Below are positions 1-6,068 of a stretch of 6,682 bases of DNA, piece after piece. Within the stretch, counting starts at the first letter, position 1. Every line of letters starts with the position of its first letter. The position numbers were made by a program, and so were the translations under genes. Under the pieces are notes generated by a model. That model did not search any database, had not been told where the DNA came from, and saw only the letters and a list, made by a program, of their open reading frames with translations. Origin of the DNA: an uncultured Clostridia bacterium (lineage in GTDB: Bacteria > Bacillota > Clostridia > Christensenellales > UBA1242); assembly GCA_947623795.1 (NCBI GenBank), contig CANQHS010000044.1:1-6682 (forward strand), written 5' to 3'.

Positions 1-2
1 GA

Positions 3-608
3 AATCAGCGCCCACCTACTGCTCAATGGACCATAACAGGTGGCGGAGCAAGCATAATTTCAACCAATCCAAGTAATATACGCGTGGTGGCGGTAACTTT
101 TGGGAGAGTTGTAGATTTTGGAATAGGCGATGTAAACAATATGGGAGCGGCAATGGCTCCCGCCGCTTGCGACACCATAAGAGAACATATAAAGAACATG
201 GGGCGGACTTCGAGCGACTATGACCTTATATTGACAGGCGATTTGGGCAAACTTGGCAGCGAGATTTTAATTGACCTTATGGAACATGATAAAATCACGC
301 TCGGCAAAAACTATTCGGACTGTGGTTGTATGATGTATGACAAGACAGAAAGAGTGTTTATGGGTGGCAGCGGAGCGGGATGCTCTGCAAGTGTCCTTAA
401 TTCATACATCTTGAAAAAATTAAGTTCGGGCGATTTTAAACGTATATTATTGGTTTCAACAGGTGCTCTCATGAGCACAACAACTTCACAACAAGGAGAT
501 ACAATTCCTGGCATCGCACATGCAGTTGAATTTGAATATTGTAGCAATATAAAGCCAAGCGAATCGGTAAACTTCGCAAAAAAAGAGAGGAAAAACAAAA
601 ATGGTTAA
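3..608 (+). CDS. spoVAD: Stage V sporulation protein AD, C-terminal part (5' end outside window)
   Basis: SpoVAD is a soluble, thiolase-fold protein of the SpoVA complex. It binds dipicolinic acid (DPA) and supports DPA uptake into the forespore and release at germination. The reading frame is open from base 3, so the gene starts upstream. About 201 residues are present, against roughly 340 for the family. Family-typical stretches are PTAQWTITGGGAS at the left edge, ILTGDLGKLGSEI, SDCGCMMYD, GGSGAGCSASVL and LLVSTGALMSTTTSQQGD followed by IPGIAHAVEFE. A GTG at base 84 could be mistaken for a start, but the conserved sequence continues upstream of it. The protein ends in a lysine-rich tail (ERKNKNG). 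The stop (606-608) overlaps the start of spoVAE by 8 nt, which implies one operon and translational coupling. Assignment is firm from motifs and the spoVAE neighbour. Confidence 0.95.
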   Translation, partial: NQRPPTAQWTITGGGASIISTNPSNIRVVAVTFGRVVDFGIGDVNNMGAAMAPAACDTIREHIKNMGRTSSDYDLILTGDLGKLGSEILIDLMEHDKITLGKNYSDCGCMMYDKTERVFMGGSGAGCSASVLNSYILKKLSSGDFKRILLVSTGALMSTTTSQQGDTIPGIAHAVEFEYCSNIKPSESVNFAKKERKNKNG

Positions 609-978
609 TGTTTGGGACTATGTGATATCATTTTTAGTGGGCGGATTTATTTGCTTTTTAGGGCAAATTTTAGTTATCCGCACAAAAATCACTACTGCGA
701 GAATATTGGTACTATTCTTAGTTTTAGGTATGGTGTTGGAAGTGTTCAATGTCTATGCACCTTTTAAAGAATTTGCAAAGGCAGGGGCAAGCGTGCCTAT
801 TATTGGCTTTGGGGCGAGCCTTGCTCGTGGGGCTATTATGGCGACAAAAGAGTATGGGGTTATTGGCATTTTTACAGGAGGGCTCACTGCTACAGCAGGT
901 GGAATTTCAATGGCAATCTTTGCTTCTTTCCTATTTGCTCTGATATTTAGCAGTAAATCGAAACGCGGCGGGCATTAA
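601..978 (+). CDS. spoVAE: Stage V sporulation protein AE (SpoVAEb type)
   Basis: This is a small integral membrane protein of the SpoVA DPA-transport complex in the spore inner membrane. It has 125 residues; the family is usually about 115-125. Hydrophobic segments lie near residues 6-25, 32-52, 64-80 and 84-117, and the protein ends in a basic tail (SKSKRGGH). Conserved-looking stretches include GGFICFLGQ, GFGASLARGAI and GIFTGGLTATAGGIS. The ATG lies inside the end of spoVAD (8-nt overlap). A GAGAGG Shine-Dalgarno-like sequence at 585-590, 10 nt upstream and within spoVAD, supports this start. It must be co-transcribed with spoVAD. No clear intrinsic terminator follows, so read-through into yunB is possible. 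Confidence 0.95.
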   Translation: MVNVWDYVISFLVGGFICFLGQILVIRTKITTARILVLFLVLGMVLEVFNVYAPFKEFAKAGASVPIIGFGASLARGAIMATKEYGVIGIFTGGLTATAGGISMAIFASFLFALIFSSKSKRGGH

Positions 979-1032
979 ATGTAAAAAAATGGCGAAAGCA
1001 AATATTATAAATATAATTTAATATTATTATAT

Positions 1033-1683
1033 ATGAGAAAAGAGCGGGATAAAAGGAAAATAGTTTTGATTGTCCTTCTCTTTTTATTCGCTTTTTTAAG
1101 TCTGTTATATTATTTTTTTGTGATTTGTCCGGTGGTTATATATTATTCTAAGGCAGAAACACAAGCTCTGACAGAAAAGGCGGTTAATATTGCAGTTAGC
1201 AATGTTATTAACAGGACATTGAGCTATGATAGCCTTATTGATATTCAGTATACGCCCAATGGCGATATTGCGTCTTTTTCTGCCAATCAATATGAAATAA
1301 ACACAATAGCCCGTGAAATTGTTAAAGAAGCACAATTCCAGATGAACACTTTGGGTGAAGATGGATTAAGACTAAATATTGGCACATTTTCCGGCATTCC
1401 ATTTTTGATTGGGCGTGGGCCCAAAATAACTATAAAGCTCGTCCCAATAGGAGCAGTGAGCAGCGAATTCGAAAGTGAATTTGATTCGGTGGGAATAAAC
1501 ATGACAAAACATACATTATATTTTTACATAAAAACGCATGTGAATATTGCTTTGCCGATTAGGTCATATGATGTATATTCAAACACACAAGTCATGCTCG
1601 CAGAAAGCATAATCGTTGGCAAAGTGCCAGAAGTTTATTTAAATGGAGGTAGTCTTGGCAAATCTTTAAATCTAGTTCCTTAA
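1033..1683 (+). CDS. yunB: Sporulation protein YunB
   Basis: This matches the YunB sporulation family, which is under sigma-E (mother-cell) control in Bacillus subtilis and whose biochemical role is not well defined. It has 216 residues, shorter than the roughly 250 of B. subtilis YunB. The basic N-terminus (MRKERDKRK) is followed by one membrane segment at about 10-37. The rest is a presumably extracytoplasmic domain. Family-like stretches are the AVNIAVSNVIN region (50-60), GIPFLIGRGPKI (121-132), LVPIGAVSSEFESEFDSVGINMTKH (136-160, the most diagnostic) and the segment 166-200 ending in IIVGKVPE. The ATG at 1033 has no Shine-Dalgarno sequence in the 20 nt before it. A TTG at 1066 preceded by AAAAGG is an alternative, but it would cut off the basic anchor and part of the helix, so ATG is preferred. 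The gene lies 54 nt after spoVAE. Confidence 0.85.
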   Translation: MRKERDKRKIVLIVLLFLFAFLSLLYYFFVICPVVIYYSKAETQALTEKAVNIAVSNVINRTLSYDSLIDIQYTPNGDIASFSANQYEINTIAREIVKEAQFQMNTLGEDGLRLNIGTFSGIPFLIGRGPKITIKLVPIGAVSSEFESEFDSVGINMTKHTLYFYIKTHVNIALPIRSYDVYSNTQVMLAESIIVGKVPEVYLNGGSLGKSLNLVP

Positions 1684-1689
1684 AATAAA

Positions 1690-1718
1690 TTGCCAAATTT
1701 TAATAAAAGTGTTATACT
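1690..1718 (+). promoter_or_regulatory. Sigma-A-type promoter of the nifZ-thiI operon
   Basis: A TTGCCA -35 (1690-1695, 5 of 6 consensus) and a TATACT -10 (1713-1718, 5 of 6) are separated by exactly 17 nt. The -10 ends 6 nt before the ATG at 1725, so the expected +1 is the A of the start codon. No Shine-Dalgarno sequence lies between the promoter and the gene, and the whole intergenic space after yunB is only 41 nt. The promoter is therefore predicted to produce a leaderless mRNA. Confidence 0.75.
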
Positions 1719-1724
1719 AACACT
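1708..1724. promoter_or_regulatory. 17-bp inverted repeat over the -10 box (candidate operator)
   Basis: AGTGTTATACTAACACT has two perfect 7-bp arms around a 3-nt centre. It covers the whole -10 box and ends exactly at the base before the nifZ start codon. Because the predicted +1 is at 1725, the repeat would not be in the mRNA, so a DNA-binding repressor site is the natural reading. The regulator is unknown. The symmetry is seen in the sequence; the operator function is inferred. Confidence 0.5.
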
Positions 1725-2831
1725 ATGTTATATTTTGATAATGCCTCAACAACAAAAATAAGCGACGCTGCATTGACAACTTTAATTAATGCTAGTGAAC
1801 AATATTACAATCCAAGCGCTTTATATTCGCCGTCTGTTGATGTGAAAAGGGCAATTGAAGATGCTCGCGCCTTTTTCTTGTCAAAATTTAAGGGAAAACC
1901 AGGCTCGACCTTTATATTTACCGGCAGTGCAACAGAGAGCAACAATTCGGTTCTTTTTAGCCATATAAATAGGAAGGATAAGAAATATCTATTTTCGGCG
2001 GGTGAACACAGTTCGATTTATGAGAGTGCAAAGCATTATCAAAACGAGGGTTACAATATAAAATTTATTCCATTAAATAAAAATGGAGGAATTGATGTTG
2101 ATGCATTAATGAAAGAACTAGACGAAAGAGTTGCATTGGTTTCAGTCATCCATGTTAGCAATGAAACGGGAGCAATCAATGACATTAAAACAATTACGAA
2201 TCGCATTAAAACTTTTAATAAAAACATAATAGTCCACTCGGACGGGGTGCAAGCTGTTGGGAAATTGGACATTAGTCTTAAAGATTTAGGAGTGGATTAT
2301 TACACAATATCCGCCCATAAAATCCACGGGCCTAAGGGCATTGGCGCACTTTATATCGCAAATCCAAATAAATTTAAGCCAATGATTTTGGGTGGCGGAC
2401 AAGAAATGGGACTAAGATCGGGAACAGAAAATGTGCCACAAATTTTGGCTTTTAAAACAGCGTTGAATGGAATAAAAATAAATGACTATTCAAAACATAA
2501 AACCGCAATATTAGATAATATCAAAACTGAACACTTGCTTGTTTCGGACACCGATTGCATTGATAATATAATTTCAATTTGTTTTAAAGGTGTGAGAGGC
2601 GAAACTATTGAACATATTTTAGAAGAACAAGGATTTTTGATTGGCACAGGATCGGCTTGCAATAGTAAGGCGGGATATAATAGAGTGCTTGAAAATATCG
2701 TGCCAAGAGATTATCTGTCTGGTGCAGTTAGAATCAGTTTTGGCGCTGATGTCACAATTGAGGACTGCGCCGATTTAGGTCGAGCATTAACTGCCGCTGT
2801 TAAAAATTATAGGGAGAAAATTTCGAGATGA
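1725..2831 (+). CDS. nifZ: Cysteine desulfurase (IscS/NifS family, NifZ-type partner of ThiI)
   Basis: This PLP enzyme removes sulfur from L-cysteine, giving alanine and an enzyme-bound persulfide. It has 368 residues, normal for the family. Visible signatures are the N-terminal YFDNASTT, GEHSS with PLP-stacking H95, HVSNETG (144-149), HSDGVQAVGK (171-180, PLP-contacting D173 and Q176), SAHKIHGPKG with the Schiff-base lysine K199, LRSGTENVP (230-238) and GTGSACNSK with catalytic C312. Its stop overlaps the thiI start (ATGA). This is the same pairing as B. subtilis nifZ-thiI, in which the desulfurase feeds persulfide sulfur to ThiI. The symbol follows that B. subtilis usage and is unrelated to the nitrogenase gene nifZ. 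The ATG at 1725 starts right before the conserved N-terminal motif, has no Shine-Dalgarno sequence, and is predicted to be the 5' end of the transcript. A wider role in Fe-S or other thiolation pathways cannot be excluded. Confidence 0.93.
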   Translation: MLYFDNASTTKISDAALTTLINASEQYYNPSALYSPSVDVKRAIEDARAFFLSKFKGKPGSTFIFTGSATESNNSVLFSHINRKDKKYLFSAGEHSSIYESAKHYQNEGYNIKFIPLNKNGGIDVDALMKELDERVALVSVIHVSNETGAINDIKTITNRIKTFNKNIIVHSDGVQAVGKLDISLKDLGVDYYTISAHKIHGPKGIGALYIANPNKFKPMILGGGQEMGLRSGTENVPQILAFKTALNGIKINDYSKHKTAILDNIKTEHLLVSDTDCIDNIISICFKGVRGETIEHILEEQGFLIGTGSACNSKAGYNRVLENIVPRDYLSGAVRISFGADVTIEDCADLGRALTAAVKNYREKISR

Positions 2832-3970
2832 ATAATGTAATTTTGATACGATTTAACGAAATCCATCTTAAAGGTGGGAATAAAAAATATTTTACTAAAT
2901 TGCTTTTGAACAACATAAAAGATGCATTGCAAGGTGTTGATTGCAAGGTGGAAAATATCCAAAATCGTCTGCTTGTAAGAAATTATGAAAATGACGATGA
3001 AATTATAGAAAAATTGAAATGCGTTTTCGGTGTGCACTCTATTTCTCGTGCGGTCGAACTTGATAATGATGAAAAAATAATTAAAAATTATGTGGCAAAT
3101 CTCCACATTGATGGAAGTTTTAAATGCAATGTTAATAGGGCGGATAAATCTTTCCCTGTAAAATCTAATGATTTTGCTGCCGATCTAGGCGAAATTGTCT
3201 TAAACAATAACAAAAATGCAAGAGTGGACATACACAACCCTGAGATTACAATTAATGTTGACATACGAGAAACGGGGAAAACATATGTGTTTAATGAGTT
3301 AATCTACGCATATTCCGGCTTGCCACTTGGCGAACATAGAGATGGGTTGTTGCTTTTAAGTGGGGGGATAGATAGCCCAGTTGCTGGTTTTTGTATGGCA
3401 AAACGCGGACTTAGACAAGATATTTTACATTTTGATAGTTTCCCATATACAAGCAAATTGGCAAAAGAAAAAGTTATTACACTTGCAAAGAAAATCAAGA
3501 CATTTATAGGTGCAAAATATATGTATATATGCAGCATGACAAAATTGCAAGAAGAATTTCATGTTAATTGCAGCACGGAATATGCTATAAATTTGCTAAG
3601 ACGCTCAATGATAAGAGTGGCAAACGCCTTGTGCAAAAAATATAAATATAAAACGATTGTCACGGGAGAAAGCTTAGGGCAGGTTGCTAGCCAAACAATT
3701 GAAAGTCTAACAACTACTAATGCAGTTGCGGAATTTCCAATTATGCGTCCTCTTATAAGTTTCAATAAAAATGAGATCATAAAAATTGCAAAAGAAATTG
3801 GCACTTTTGAAACAAGCATTTTACCATACGAGGATTGCTGCACCGTGTTTTTGCCACGAAATCCGGTGATCAAACCAAAGATTAAGGATGCGGAAAAAGA
3901 AGAAGGGAAAATAGATTTGGTCGCACTGTTAAGCTTTATTATCGACAATATTGAAATAATAGAATTATAA
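2828..3970 (+). CDS. thiI: tRNA 4-thiouridine synthase ThiI (no rhodanese domain)
   Basis: ThiI adenylates U8 of tRNA and replaces the oxygen with sulfur to make 4-thiouridine, a near-UV sensor; in some bacteria it also serves thiamine thiazole synthesis. It has 380 residues, slightly under the roughly 400 of B. subtilis ThiI. The order is an N-terminal ferredoxin-like part (about 1-60), a THUMP domain (about 60-165, ending near ITINVDIRET), then the PP-loop ATP pyrophosphatase domain with LLLSGGIDSPVAG (S178-G-G-I-D-S-P184), TGESLGQVASQT (279-290) and YEDCCTVFLP (334-343). C337 or C338 is the counterpart of the catalytic cysteine in that motif. The C-terminal rhodanese domain of E. coli ThiI is absent, so sulfur probably comes straight from the desulfurase encoded upstream. 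The 4-nt overlap with nifZ and the AGGGAG at 2811-2816 (11 nt before ATG) support this start and coupled translation. Confidence 0.95.
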   Translation: MNNVILIRFNEIHLKGGNKKYFTKLLLNNIKDALQGVDCKVENIQNRLLVRNYENDDEIIEKLKCVFGVHSISRAVELDNDEKIIKNYVANLHIDGSFKCNVNRADKSFPVKSNDFAADLGEIVLNNNKNARVDIHNPEITINVDIRETGKTYVFNELIYAYSGLPLGEHRDGLLLLSGGIDSPVAGFCMAKRGLRQDILHFDSFPYTSKLAKEKVITLAKKIKTFIGAKYMYICSMTKLQEEFHVNCSTEYAINLLRRSMIRVANALCKKYKYKTIVTGESLGQVASQTIESLTTTNAVAEFPIMRPLISFNKNEIIKIAKEIGTFETSILPYEDCCTVFLPRNPVIKPKIKDAEKEEGKIDLVALLSFIIDNIEIIEL

Positions 3971-3974
3971 ATTT

Positions 3975-4011
3975 GTGTATTATATAAGTTAAATACACTA
4001 CATATTGTAGT
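3975..4011 (+). repeat. Two adjacent inverted repeats after thiI
   Basis: GTGTATT (3975-3981) pairs with AATACAC (3992-3998), and ACTACA (3997-4002) pairs with TGTAGT (4006-4011) around a TAT loop. The two hairpins share two bases at 3997-3998 and lie just downstream of the thiI stop. No run of T follows directly, so neither is a standard terminator alone. They may shape the 3' end of the nifZ-thiI mRNA, but in DNA this AT-rich chance pairing is possible. Confidence 0.35.
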
Positions 4012-4021
4012 ATTATATCGC

Positions 4022-4044
4022 AAAAATTTATTTTGTAAATTTTT
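4022..4044. terminator. Weak AT-only hairpin, possible thiI terminator
   Basis: AAAAATTTA (4022-4030) and TAAATTTTT (4036-4044) form a perfect 9-bp stem around a TTTTG loop, with the T run forming the end of the 3' arm. The stem has no G-C pair, so it would be a weak intrinsic terminator. It lies between the thiI stop and the rny promoter, where a terminator would be expected. Confidence 0.35.
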
Positions 4045-4064
4045 CCAATAATTTTATATTCTGC

Positions 4065-4093
4065 TTGACATAAATAACTTAATTAGTTATAAT
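4065..4093 (+). promoter_or_regulatory. Consensus sigma-A-type promoter of rny
   Basis: TTGACA (4065-4070) and TATAAT (4088-4093) are both perfect and are separated by exactly 17 nt. The expected start of transcription is near G4100, which gives rny a leader of about 96 nt. No other promoter of similar quality is seen between thiI and rny. Confidence 0.85.
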
Positions 4094-4163
4094 TATATTG
4101 TTGCTAATAAAAAATGGTTATTTAACTTTAAAAATAAGTTTTTATATATAAATTAAATATTAT

Positions 4164-4184
4164 TTTATTGTTCGCAACAATAAA
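4164..4184 (+). promoter_or_regulatory. Hairpin next to the rny ribosome binding site
   Basis: TTTATTGTT (4164-4172) and AACAATAAA (4176-4184) form a perfect 9-bp stem with a CGC loop. The 3' base of the stem directly abuts GGTAGG (4185-4190), the core of the rny Shine-Dalgarno sequence, 5 nt before the ATG. GCAAC within the loop and 3' arm (4174-4178) could instead pair with GTTGC at the predicted transcript 5' end (4100-4104), so two exclusive folds are possible. A regulatory role is inferred only from position. Confidence 0.45.
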
Positions 4185-4195
4185 GGTAGGTTTAT

Positions 4196-5788
4196 ATGAA
4201 CATAACAAATTTAAGTTTGCTATGTGTAAGCACGCCAGTTACTATTATTTTGGCAATTGTTATGCTATTAGTTGGTGCCGGTGCGGGCGTTGGTGTCTAT
4301 GCGGCAATTGCTTTTAATAAAACTAAATTCAATAAAAATAAGGCTAGTAAAATTTTGGACGAAGCTTATGCACAAGCAGAGAAAATTAAAAAAGAACAGG
4401 TTGAACAAACTAACAAAGAAATTTCAATCTTGAAATCTGCGTTTGAACAAGAAAACAAGGAACGCAGAGAAGAGTCAAAGCGGAGTGAAGAACGTTTGTA
4501 TGCAAGAGAAGAATTGCTAAATAAGCGCGAAACTGCATTGGAAAAGAAAAATGAAGAATTGGAAAGCACAAAGCAAAGAGTGCATAATCAAATTGAGGCT
4601 TTGGCGAGCAAAGAAAATGCTCTTGATGAAATGCAAAACAGCATTGTAAAAGAGTTGGAAAGAGTAAGCGCTATGTCAAAGGAAGAGGCAAAGCAAGTTA
4701 TCATTGACCGCTATAGCGAAGAGGCAAAGGTTGAGGCTGTTAAGCTTGCAAAGGAAATCGAAGATAGAGCAAAAGAAGAAGCGGAAAAGAAAGCAAGAAA
4801 CATAATAACTCTTGCAATCCAAAAATGTGCCGTTGATAACACAAGCGAAGTTACAACAAGCGTTGTTACATTGCCAAGTGAAGAGATGAAAGGGCGAATC
4901 ATTGGTCGTGAGGGTCGAAATATTCGTGCTTTGGAAGCGGCAACCGGCGTTGATTTTATTGTTGATGACACTCCAGAAGCCATAACAATCTCAGGATTCG
5001 ACCCAATAAGAAGAGAAGTTGCGCGTATTTCGCTTGAAAAATTAATTATGGATGGGCGAATTCATCCAGCAAGAATCGAAGAATTAGTTCAAAAAGTTCA
5101 AAAGGACGTTGAAGAAACAATAAAAGAAGCAGGCGAAAATGCTTGCTTCGATGCGGATATTCACAATATTCACCCTGAAATTGTTAAAGTTTTAGGTAGG
5201 CTAAAATATAGGACAAGCTATGGACAAAATGTTTTAAATCACTCGCTAGAAGTATGCTATATCGCTGGCATGTTGGCTGCCGAGGTTGGAGCAAACGAAA
5301 AAGTTGCAAGGCGCGCTGGCTTGTTGCACGATTTAGGCAAGGCTGTTGATCATGAAGTTGAGGGCACTCACGTTTCGATTGGTGTTGAACTTGCAAGAAA
5401 ATATAAAGAAAGCGAAGCAGTTATTCATTGTATAGAAGCTCACCACAACGATGTTGAGCCAAAAACTCTTGAAGCGGTAATAGTGCAAGCGGCAGATGCA
5501 ATATCTAGCGCTCGTCCTGGTGCAAGGCGAGAATCTATTGAAAATTATATCAAACGTTTGCAAGATTTGGAAGCGATAGCTAACAACTTTAAAGGTGTTG
5601 ATAAAACTTACGCAATTCAAGCTGGTCGCGAAATTAGGGTTATGGTTAAACCTGAACAAATTAGCGATGAGGAAGCACAAGTTCTTGCTCACGACATAGC
5701 CAAAGAAATTGAAGCTAAACTTGAATATCCCGGCCATATTAAAGTTAATGTTATCCGTGAATCTCGTTTTACTGATACCGCTAAATAA
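4196..5788 (+). CDS. rny: Ribonuclease Y
   Basis: RNase Y is a membrane-anchored endoribonuclease that starts mRNA decay in Bacillota. It has 530 residues, close to the usual 520. An N-terminal membrane helix (about 14-40, VTIILAIVMLLVGAGAG onwards) is followed by a long charged coiled coil (about 45-205). A KH domain starts near MKGRIIGREGRNIR, with the GxxG loop GREG at 237-240. An HD domain follows, with H349 (LNHSLE), LLHDLGKA (H378-D379), EAHHNDV (H416-H417) and QAADAIS (D434) as metal-binding candidates, then the conserved SARPGARRES stretch (438-447). The start is supported by AAAGGTAGG at 4182-4190. It is the only gene between its own consensus promoter and a strong terminator. Its neighbours, thiI and tRNA-Trp, differ from the recA-rny-ymdB order known in Bacillus. 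The residues needed for activity appear intact. Confidence 0.97.
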   Translation: MNITNLSLLCVSTPVTIILAIVMLLVGAGAGVGVYAAIAFNKTKFNKNKASKILDEAYAQAEKIKKEQVEQTNKEISILKSAFEQENKERREESKRSEERLYAREELLNKRETALEKKNEELESTKQRVHNQIEALASKENALDEMQNSIVKELERVSAMSKEEAKQVIIDRYSEEAKVEAVKLAKEIEDRAKEEAEKKARNIITLAIQKCAVDNTSEVTTSVVTLPSEEMKGRIIGREGRNIRALEAATGVDFIVDDTPEAITISGFDPIRREVARISLEKLIMDGRIHPARIEELVQKVQKDVEETIKEAGENACFDADIHNIHPEIVKVLGRLKYRTSYGQNVLNHSLEVCYIAGMLAAEVGANEKVARRAGLLHDLGKAVDHEVEGTHVSIGVELARKYKESEAVIHCIEAHHNDVEPKTLEAVIVQAADAISSARPGARRESIENYIKRLQDLEAIANNFKGVDKTYAIQAGREIRVMVKPEQISDEEAQVLAHDIAKEIEAKLEYPGHIKVNVIRESRFTDTAK

Positions 5789-5797
5789 AAATTAAGG

Positions 5798-5821
5798 AAC
5801 TGCCGATTTGGCAGTTTTTTT
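5798..5821 (+). terminator. Intrinsic terminator of rny
   Basis: AACTGCC (5798-5804) and GGCAGTT (5810-5816) form a 7-bp stem with a GATTT loop, and a run of seven T ends at 5821. It starts 9 nt after the rny stop, which is typical of a rho-independent terminator. Confidence 0.92.
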
Positions 5822-5882
5822 ATTGATTGCATATAATTTCATTATTTATTATTACTAAATTATCAATATTTTTAGAAATTTA

Positions 5883-5911
5883 TTGACAAACTTTTTTATT
5901 TAATATATAAT
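5883..5911 (+). promoter_or_regulatory. Consensus promoter of tRNA-Trp
   Basis: TTGACA (5883-5888) and TATAAT (5906-5911) are perfect matches with 17-nt spacing. The expected +1 is near G5918, only about four bases before the mature tRNA 5' end, so the precursor would have a very short leader for RNase P to remove. Confidence 0.88.
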
Positions 5912-5921
5912 ACAAAAGCAT

Positions 5922-5996
5922 AGGGGAGTGGCTCAACGGTAGAGTAGTGGTCTCCAAAACCATTGGTTGCGTGTTCGAATCGCGTCTCCCCTGCCA
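5922..5996 (+). tRNA. trnW: tRNA-Trp (anticodon CCA), 3' CCA encoded
   Basis: A full cloverleaf can be drawn. The acceptor stem is AGGGGAG (5922-5928) with CTCCCCT (5986-5992), seven pairs. The D stem is GCTC (5931-5934) with GAGT (5942-5945). The anticodon stem is GTGGT (5947-5951) with ACCAT (5959-5963), and the loop CTCCAAA puts CCA at 5954-5956. The T stem is GCGTG (5969-5973) with CGCGT (5981-5985), and the loop is TTCGAAT. The discriminator is G5993 and the CCA end is encoded (5994-5996). A1-U72 and G73 agree with bacterial tRNA-Trp identity. Stems contain a few G-U pairs (5931-5945, 5947-5963, 5969-5985, 5972-5982) but no mismatch. It reads UGG only, which fits TGA being a stop here. 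It stands alone with its own promoter. Confidence 0.97.
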
Positions 5997-6000
5997 AATC

Positions 6001-6032
6001 CAACCTAATGAATTAGCTTGTTTTTTATTTTT
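6001..6032 (+). terminator. Probable terminator of tRNA-Trp
   Basis: The 20 nt at 6001-6020 fold as CAA-C-CTAA, loop TGAA, TTAG-C-TTG, giving seven pairs with one internal C-C mismatch. TTTTTTATTTTT follows directly. It starts four bases after the encoded CCA, where a tRNA terminator would be expected. The stem is weak, so confidence is moderate. Confidence 0.6.
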
Positions 6033-6068
6033 ATTATAAATGTAAACGGCTTTTTATGTAAAAATAAA

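Noticed and set aside
84..86. GTG as a possible start of spoVAD
   Set aside because: Conserved SpoVAD sequence (PTAQWTITGGGAS) continues in frame upstream to the window edge, so this is an internal valine.
1012..1017. TATAAT upstream of yunB as a sigma-A -10 box
   Set aside because: No TTGACA-like sequence lies 16-18 nt upstream (ATGGCG at 17 nt), and the surrounding DNA is almost only A and T.
2829..2831. TGA read as tryptophan (alternative code), considered because of the AT richness
   Set aside because: TGA ends the desulfurase at the normal family length within an ATGA overlap, Trp codons in the genes are TGG, and the only tRNA-Trp here has anticodon CCA.
3559..4023. Long open frame of 154 codons on the minus strand
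   Set aside because: It lies antisense to thiI, has no recognisable protein features, and thiI is clearly the coding strand.
4114..4125. Tiny upstream frame ATG GTT ATT TAA in the rny leader
   Set aside because: No Shine-Dalgarno sequence precedes it and such short frames are expected by chance in AT-rich DNA.
4094..4195. T-box or other known riboswitch in the rny leader
   Set aside because: The leader is short and AT-rich, with no T-box consensus or recognisable metabolite-binding core.
5333..5737. Open frame of 134 codons on the minus strand
   Set aside because: It is antisense to the HD-domain region of rny, is rich in Phe, Asn and Cys, and shows no domain; it is a shadow of the real gene.
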